Shown here: in pieces, positions 15,565 through 20,469 of the stretch
Layout: each line of letters opens with the position of its first letter
How positions within the stretch are numbered: the first letter of the stretch is position 1
Origin: T3Sed10-241 sp036751905
Lineage (GTDB): Bacteria > Bacteroidota > Bacteroidia > Flavobacteriales_D > Cryomorphaceae
Reading direction: 5' to 3'
DNA length: 20,469 nt
NCBI GenBank assembly: GCA_036751905.1
Contig: DAIOTP010000053.1
Coordinates: 1 to 20,469 of the forward strand
The notes under the pieces: generated by a model
Told to the model about the DNA's origin: nothing
Database searches by the model: none
Seen by the model: the letters and a program-made list of their open reading frames with translations, nothing else
Made by a program: the position numbers and the translations under genes

Positions 15565-16704
15565 TTAGTGCGGGCTTTTGAAGGCTTCATTTTCGATAAA
15601 TTCAAAGTCGGTGAGGCTTTCCAGAAAGGCTATGAGGTCCGCTTTGTCCTGAGGGCTCAGGCTTAGCCCTACGCCCTGCAATTTCATCATTGGGTCAAGT
15701 GTGGGCGAAGGGTGCCCACCAAAATCGTAGTGATCGATGACCTCAGCGAGGGTGCTGAAGCGGCCATCATGCATATAAGGGCCGGTAAGCGCTATGTTGC
15801 GTAAAGAAGGGGTGCGGAAAAGGCCACGGTCCCACTCACGGCCGGTAACACCGGCCCGGCCCAGATCGCTGAATTCAGCATCGAGGCCATTGTTGCGAAA
15901 AAGGTTGTCCGTAAAAAGGATGAGGTCACCGCCATGGCAGTGAAAACAATCGCCTCCGCCCTGACCTCCCGCCACGAAGTTGGGGTCGCCGCCTTCCATG
16001 AGGAAAAGCTGCATCCCGCGGTTTTCGGATGGGCTGAGCAAAGCCTCGCCATAATAGCGTGCCTTGTCAAACTTGGATCGGTGGGAAATCATGGTCCGCA
16101 TAAATTGCGCCAAGGCTTTTACCGTGCGCACCGAATCAACGCATGCGATCCCGAATGCTTCGGTAAAAAGGTCTTGGTAAAGAGGATCTTCTGCCAGCCG
16201 CTCTACTGCTTCGCGCCAGGTGAGATCCATCTCTACGGGATGTTCGATGGGTTCCAAGATTTGTTCTTCCAGTGTTGTTGCGCGGCCATCCCAAAAAAAG
16301 CCACTCTGTACCCAAGCCAGGTTGTACAATGGCATGCTGTTCCGGTCGGTGAGCGCGCCATGCAGTCCAGTGCTGAATTGTGCATTGTCAGCAAAAGCAG
16401 CCTGCGGAAAGTGACAGCTGCCGCAGCTTACGGCATTGTTTCTGGAAAGCTGCTTGTCCCAAAATAAGTGGCGTCCAAGCTCCACGCCTTCCACCGTCAT
16501 CGGGTTGTCGGCCGGAATGATAGGGTCGGGAAAAAAGTAGGGTACTTCGAGCAGGTAAGGAGTAGCCTCGTAATTGCTGGCCTCACAAAGGTTGTTGTTG
16601 TGGCCATTGGGCGGTTGCTCCTTCTCACTGCGCTCACAGGCCCACACAGCAAGCAACGGCAAGAAGGCCAGAAGGAATATTTTATGTTTGCTTAGGGCGG
16701 GCAT
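15565..16704 (-). CDS. Di-haem MauG/cytochrome-c-peroxidase-like lipoprotein (MbnH-type partner)
   Basis: This 379-residue exported protein has two c-type haem attachment sites, CGSCH (Cys94, Cys97, His98) and CFHCH (Cys253, Cys256, His257). It also has the family motifs 'LGRHLFWDKQLS', 'FFWDGRATTLEEQ', 'HPVEM' and 'TGPYMHDGRFSTLAEV'. A possible lipoprotein signal ends at Cys23 (LAVWAC). Members of this family either reduce peroxide or, as in MauG and MbnH, oxidise residues of a partner protein. The gene begins 9 bases after an MbnP-family gene. That pairing strongly favours an MbnH role: oxidation of a tryptophan of MbnP to kynurenine to make a copper site. A general cytochrome c peroxidase is the alternative. 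A 117-base gap with no recognised promoter separates it from the giant PKD gene. Confidence 0.9.
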   Translation of the reverse strand: MPALSKHKIFLLAFLPLLAVWACERSEKEQPPNGHNNNLCEASNYEATPYLLEVPYFFPDPIIPADNPMTVEGVELGRHLFWDKQLSRNNAVSCGSCHFPQAAFADNAQFSTGLHGALTDRNSMPLYNLAWVQSGFFWDGRATTLEEQILEPIEHPVEMDLTWREAVERLAEDPLYQDLFTEAFGIACVDSVRTVKALAQFMRTMISHRSKFDKARYYGEALLSPSENRGMQLFLMEGGDPNFVAGGQGGGDCFHCHGGDLILFTDNLFRNNGLDAEFSDLGRAGVTGREWDRGLFRTPSLRNIALTGPYMHDGRFSTLAEVIDHYDFGGHPSPTLDPMMKLQGVGLSLSPQDKADLIAFLESLTDFEFIENEAFKSPH

Positions 16705-16713
16705 AGCAGTTGC

Positions 16714-17472
16714 TTAAGGCAGTATGCGGAACATCTGCACGGAATTGTTGGCCAGTCGATGGCCCAACTCCATTTGGCTCGGGGATCCGTGAAAATTATT
16801 TTCCACCCTCAAATCGACCGTGTCGGTGGCGGAGGCCCAAAATTTGTCGAAATCCAAAGCGAACTGCAGCACATTGTTGCTGCCTCTGGCCCTCGAAAGT
16901 GATTTGGCGAAAGGACCAGCCTGTCTGAAAAGGGTATCCCGACCTGTGTGGAACGAAAACAGGGTTAAATTATCTTCAGTACTGTTCGGCACCACATCAT
17001 AACGCCCGTCGGCCATAAAGAACCGGTACCCGGTTTGCCAGCTCCAATAGGTGCCATTGCTTGCGCTCAATGGGTGGTCGAGGCTGTAGACGGAAGTCAA
17101 AAAATCAGGATTCTGGGTGCCATTGAGGTGCACGGGAACGCCAATGTCAAAGGAAATAGCGGAGTATTTACCCCCTTCAATTGCGAAATTGAGGCTGTGG
17201 TGGTGGTTGCGAAAATCAATAAGCTCAATTTCAGAGAGCAGGCGTTTGCTGCCATCCGTATTGTGGAGGGTGAGGTTCGACAAGTAAAACTTCAGATCGC
17301 TCAAGGCGAACGTGCAGTCGTGCGCGTTGTTGTAGCGCGTTCCCAAATGCATTTCAGCCCCTTCATACATAGGCATGAAGTCAATGAGTAGTGTGAAGTC
17401 TTCCTCTTCTTCATTATTGCACGCTTGAAGTGAGAGGAGAATTCCAAGAATAAAAATAATACGGTGCTTCAT
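16714..17472 (-). CDS. MbnP-family copper-binding-type lipoprotein
   Basis: This 252-residue protein has a good lipobox (LSLQAC, lipidated Cys18) followed by an acidic stretch. The domain shows the MbnP hallmarks: 'YNNAHDCTFALSDLKFYLSN' near 47-66, 'IDFRNHHHSLNF' near 85-96, 'DHPLSASNGTYWSWQTGYRF' (132-151) and 'FSFHTGRDTLFR'. In the studied MbnP a conserved tryptophan is turned to kynurenine by its di-haem partner and supports copper binding. Trp143 and Trp145 of the WSW motif are the candidates here, though which one would be modified cannot be told. The gene is first in the operon with the di-haem protein and has its own promoter element (17513-17520). Confidence in family is high; copper binding is inferred. 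Confidence 0.88.
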   Translation of the reverse strand: MKHRIIFILGILLSLQACNNEEEEDFTLLIDFMPMYEGAEMHLGTRYNNAHDCTFALSDLKFYLSNLTLHNTDGSKRLLSEIELIDFRNHHHSLNFAIEGGKYSAISFDIGVPVHLNGTQNPDFLTSVYSLDHPLSASNGTYWSWQTGYRFFMADGRYDVVPNSTEDNLTLFSFHTGRDTLFRQAGPFAKSLSRARGSNNVLQFALDFDKFWASATDTVDLRVENNFHGSPSQMELGHRLANNSVQMFRILP

Positions 17473-17512
17473 ATCTATTTTAGAGTGCTGGCTTATCTTA
17501 GAGGCCGATACA

Positions 17513-17520
17513 CAAATTTA
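17513..17520 (-). promoter_or_regulatory. Probable -7 element (TAAATTTG) of the mbnP-like operon
   Basis: The minus strand reads TAAATTTG, an exact TAnnTTTG match, placing transcription start near 17506 with a leader of about 35 bases. The upstream -33 region falls in a T- and G-rich hairpin sequence (17526-17562). Confidence 0.5.
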
Positions 17521-17525
17521 CAACA

Positions 17526-17562
17526 AAAAACCCCCTAAAAACCCTACTGAAACAGGGGTTTT
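17526..17562. promoter_or_regulatory. Inverted repeat (AAAACCCC / GGGGTTTT) between two divergent promoters
   Basis: AAAACCCC at 17527-17534 pairs exactly with GGGGTTTT at 17555-17562. A second, slightly imperfect left arm (AAAAACCCT at 17537-17545) competes for the same right arm. It lies in the -33 region of the mbnP-like operon and just before the -7 element of the helicase gene. Both flanking genes point away from it, so a terminator role is unlikely; an operator or DNA-structure element is possible. Confidence 0.4.
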
Positions 17563-17564
17563 GG

Positions 17565-17572
17565 TAAGTTTG
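17565..17572 (+). promoter_or_regulatory. Probable -7 element (TAAGTTTG) of the helicase gene
   Basis: This exact TAnnTTTG match ends 17 bases before ATG 17590. No separate -33 TTTG at good spacing is visible. Confidence 0.45.
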
Positions 17573-17589
17573 GTCACACAACTTTGCTT

Positions 17590-20469
17590 ATGGAGCAGTT
17601 TCTCATTTACAAATCGTCAGCAGGCAGCGGCAAAACCACGGCCCTCGTGGGCGTATTCTTAAGGCTGTTGTTGTCACAGCCTGATCCTGATTACTTCCGG
17701 CGCATTTTGGCGATCACCTTTACCAACAAGGCCACAGCCGAAATGAAGGAGCGCCTGCTTCACGAACTGTTGCGCATGCGTGATATGGACGCCTCAGAAG
17801 CGGAGCGTTATTACGTAAGTGCTTTATTGATCAAAGAATTACAGCTCCCTTGGGACATGCTGCGTCAACGCGCCTCACAAGCGTTCACACGCATACTCTT
17901 TGATTATGGTGATCTGGGAATCAGTACCATTGACCATTTCAACCACAGGCTTATCCGCTCATTTAGTAGGGAGCTCAGCCTGCGCTCCGATTTTCAGGTG
18001 GAGATGGATATGCGGAGCTTATTTCATGAGGCTGTGCTGAGGGTGGTCGAGCAGGTGGGCAGTGATCCCGACATTTCCCGCCATCTGAGTGATTACGTGG
18101 CCGAACGCCATGATGAAGAGGGCCGTGTGGATGTGATCGGACAGCTCGAAAAGCTGCAACAGCTTATTGTAAACGATGATGCCATCGAGCCCTTAAGCAG
18201 TTTCGCACACATGGAGCCGGGATTCATTGCATCCCTCGCGCAAGCCATGAAGGACCGCACCCAGCAATATGAAGTCGCGCTGCGCAGCATTTGTGAGCAG
18301 GCCATGGCTTTGATCTCCACGCTTGGCGCCCATGACGGTTGTTTTCCCGGCAAAAGCCTAAGCTGGCCGACCTACTTCCGAAAATGGAAAAATACGCCAG
18401 CCGCCGATTTCAAGCTCACTGATACTTTGCGTAAAAACGCGGACAAACCATGGGTCCACAAAGATGCCCCCGCCGATGTGCGTGCACGCATTGAAGCTGC
18501 TGAGCTTGAGCTGCGCGCATTTGCCGCAAAGGCCATTGCACTGCACGATGCCGGCAAACCCGGCTACATGCTCGCCCTGCAGTTGCGCTCCCGACTGCAT
18601 GTGTTGGCCACCATCAATGACTTGAGGCTGGCGCTCGAAGCCCTTCGTGAGGAGCGCAATGTGCTTCCAATAGCTTACTTCAACCGCATGGTAAGCAGCT
18701 CGCTACGCAATGAACCCGTGGCTTTTATTTATGAAAATCTCGGCATGCGCTACCACCATGTGCTCGTGGATGAGTTTCAGGACACCTCCTTGCTGCAATG
18801 GCAAAACCTGCTTCCACTTGTGGAGGAAAGCCTCTCAAGGGGCCATACCGCAATGGTGGTGGGCGATGCAAAACAGAGCATATACCGCTGGCGCGGTGGC
18901 AAAGCAGAGCAGCTCATTGCTTTACCGCAGGTATACCCCGATGATGCCCCCGTACAGCCCAACCTCAGGTCCCTGCTCAACAGGGCTGCTCAAATGCATC
19001 CACTGAGGGAAAACTGGCGCAGTGGAGGTCTGCTCATCGATTTTAACAACCAATTCTTTGGGGCACTGTCACAACTTCTCTGCACCGACGATTTTTACCG
19101 AAAGGAATATGATGAAGTAGCACAGCTCATACCGCCCGCAAAAGCTACGCTTGGGCACATTGAAGTCAACTGCTTGGGCAAAAAGCCTGAGCCCGGCAGC
19201 CATGCACAAATGGTGCTCGCCCAGGTACTACAGTTGGAAGCCTTGGGCTATGCTTTGCACGACATTTGCATACTCGTACGCACCAAAAAGGTGGGCAGCG
19301 CAATAGCCAATTGGCTTATGGACAATGGAGTAGATGTAACCACTTCCGACAGCCGCCCGGTAGACAATGACCCACAGGTGCGCTGGCTCCTTGCGATGCT
19401 GCGGCTGCACCAACAGCCACGGCATACCGCGGCGGCCGTCACGGTGATGCGCTTTATGGCAGGGCTTTATAATTTGCCCTACCTGCCTGAGCGATACAGC
19501 ACGCGGCTGGCTGAGACCAGAGAGCAATACCTCGATGTACAACGCTGGTTGCGCGAGCACCGCCTTCCTATGCCTGAAGCCGCCCTCTTCAGTGAGGGTG
19601 CCTACCAGGCATGCGAGCACCTGATGCGCATATACCTTCCCGAGGCACAGCACAATCCGGCAGTAGCTGCCCTGCTCAACTACATGCTCTCCAAAGGAGG
19701 CATGCGCCTCACCATTGCCGATTTTTTCCGGCAGTGGGATGGCCCCGGTGAAAAACCTTCAGCCGGCAACACCCTCGGAGGGCGCAGTGTGCGCATGCTT
19801 ACCATTCACAAAGCGAAAGGATTGCAGTTTAAGGCCTGCATCATTCCGGAGGTGGACTGGGCCTACGTGCCCAATCCACAGCACAACGAGCAGTGGGTGC
19901 ATCTCGGTGACCGTGTGCACGAGCAGTTGCCTTATGCACCTCTAAATATGAGCGGCAAGCTCAAAGACATGGGTCTTGAACAAGCGTTTGCAAAAGAAGA
20001 ACAAGCTGTTCGTTTTGATCACCTCAATATGCTTTATGTAGCATTTACCCGTGCTGAGGAGGTGCTCATGGTCAACTACAGTTTCAGCGACAGCAAAAAG
20101 ATCGGTGAAGCAGTGCATAAAGCCATGGAACAGCTTTTACCTGCACTATCAGGTGGGCTCATGCTCCCTTTGCGGGAAATGGGAGCGGTCGAGGAAGCCG
20201 ATGATCACCTATACACATGGCGCAGCGGTCAGCCTGTTGCACAATCCATGAACAAAGCGCAAGCCCTTCCGCAAAAGCGTTCGGTGGATGGGTCAACAAG
20301 CCTTAAAGTTGCCGATTTGAGTCCAAAGCCATGGCCTGATCGCTTTCCCATGGCCTTCGATCGTTTTGACAGCGGACTCAGCAACCCGAGGCGCCTCGGT
20401 ACCGTGTTTCACCAGCTTGCTGCCGCTTGCGCCAATGCCGCTGAGGCGGAGCTTTGGATTGCCCAAGCC
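17590..20469 (+). CDS. UvrD/Rep-type helicase-nuclease, AddA/RecB-like (truncated by window edge)
   Basis: An uninterrupted 960-codon frame from ATG 17590 runs off the right edge. It holds the superfamily 1A helicase motifs in order: Walker A 'SSAGSGKTT' (9-17), motif Ia 'ITFTNKATAEMKER', Walker B 'DEFQD' (394-398), motif III 'VGDAKQSIYRWRGG' (424-437), motif V 'TIHKAKGLQF' (738-747) and motif VI 'LYVAFTRA'. The last visible piece, 'LGTVFHQLAAAC' with His941, looks like the start of the PD-(D/E)XK nuclease domain found at the C-terminus of AddA and RecB. Its expected role is processing of double-strand DNA ends before recombination, together with an AddB-like partner that should lie beyond the edge. 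The N-terminus starts directly at the ATPase domain, as is usual in this phylum. Confidence 0.92.
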   Translation, partial: MEQFLIYKSSAGSGKTTALVGVFLRLLLSQPDPDYFRRILAITFTNKATAEMKERLLHELLRMRDMDASEAERYYVSALLIKELQLPWDMLRQRASQAFTRILFDYGDLGISTIDHFNHRLIRSFSRELSLRSDFQVEMDMRSLFHEAVLRVVEQVGSDPDISRHLSDYVAERHDEEGRVDVIGQLEKLQQLIVNDDAIEPLSSFAHMEPGFIASLAQAMKDRTQQYEVALRSICEQAMALISTLGAHDGCFPGKSLSWPTYFRKWKNTPAADFKLTDTLRKNADKPWVHKDAPADVRARIEAAELELRAFAAKAIALHDAGKPGYMLALQLRSRLHVLATINDLRLALEALREERNVLPIAYFNRMVSSSLRNEPVAFIYENLGMRYHHVLVDEFQDTSLLQWQNLLPLVEESLSRGHTAMVVGDAKQSIYRWRGGKAEQLIALPQVYPDDAPVQPNLRSLLNRAAQMHPLRENWRSGGLLIDFNNQFFGALSQLLCTDDFYRKEYDEVAQLIPPAKATLGHIEVNCLGKKPEPGSHAQMVLAQVLQLEALGYALHDICILVRTKKVGSAIANWLMDNGVDVTTSDSRPVDNDPQVRWLLAMLRLHQQPRHTAAAVTVMRFMAGLYNLPYLPERYSTRLAETREQYLDVQRWLREHRLPMPEAALFSEGAYQACEHLMRIYLPEAQHNPAVAALLNYMLSKGGMRLTIADFFRQWDGPGEKPSAGNTLGGRSVRMLTIHKAKGLQFKACIIPEVDWAYVPNPQHNEQWVHLGDRVHEQLPYAPLNMSGKLKDMGLEQAFAKEEQAVRFDHLNMLYVAFTRAEEVLMVNYSFSDSKKIGEAVHKAMEQLLPALSGGLMLPLREMGAVEEADDHLYTWRSGQPVAQSMNKAQALPQKRSVDGSTSLKVADLSPKPWPDRFPMAFDRFDSGLSNPRRLGTVFHQLAAACANAAEAELWIAQA

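Noticed and set aside
17526..17562. Rho-independent terminator
   Set aside because: A stem and T-run exist, but both neighbouring genes are transcribed away from it, so nothing ends there.

Overview
The window looks like chromosomal DNA of a Bacteroidota bacterium, probably a gliding-type or environmental member. Three things support this. Several genes are preceded by the Bacteroidota -7 element TAnnTTTG, with little or no Shine-Dalgarno signal. A large PKD-repeat protein ends in a type B CTD (gliding-motility C-terminal domain) of the type IX secretion system (T9SS) and sits beside a PorP/SprF gene. PD40, MbnP-like and AddA-like genes of Bacteroidota style are also present. I see no rRNA, tRNA, CRISPR array, insertion sequence or phage gene. 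Coding density is very high and no gene-free stretch exceeds about 160 bases.

Left part (1-2954, minus strand): a polysaccharide export operon read right to left. It encodes an exported OmpA-domain protein, a Wza-like outer-membrane export lipoprotein and a Wzz/Wzc-like inner-membrane protein that runs off the left edge. The genes overlap by 4 bases (ATGA, TTGA), which suggests translational coupling. A second OmpA protein with a jelly-roll-like N-terminal domain is transcribed divergently (3132-4340).

Middle part (4324-7711): housekeeping and small regulatory genes. These are a HemK-like class I methyltransferase (minus), a small HAD phosphatase overlapping map, methionine aminopeptidase (both plus), a TANGO2/NRDE-family protein (minus) and a SiaB-like GHKL kinase (minus).

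Secretion and adhesion part (7820-15447, minus): one tight operon with gaps of 5-6 bases. It encodes a 1682-residue PKD-repeat surface protein with a type B T9SS C-terminal domain, a TPR/PD40 periplasmic protein that lacks the usual OmpA domain, and a PorP/SprF outer-membrane protein. The expected logic is that the giant protein is secreted through the T9SS and held at the surface by its dedicated PorP/SprF partner. Seven central PKD domains form an exact alternating A-B-A-B-A-B-A array (83/86 residues, 507-bp period).

Right part (15565-20469): a two-gene operon (minus) encoding an MbnP-family lipoprotein and a di-heme MauG/cytochrome-c-peroxidase-like partner, the pairing known for kynurenine-dependent copper binding. 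A long helicase gene of the AddA/RecB type (plus) diverges from it and is cut by the right edge.
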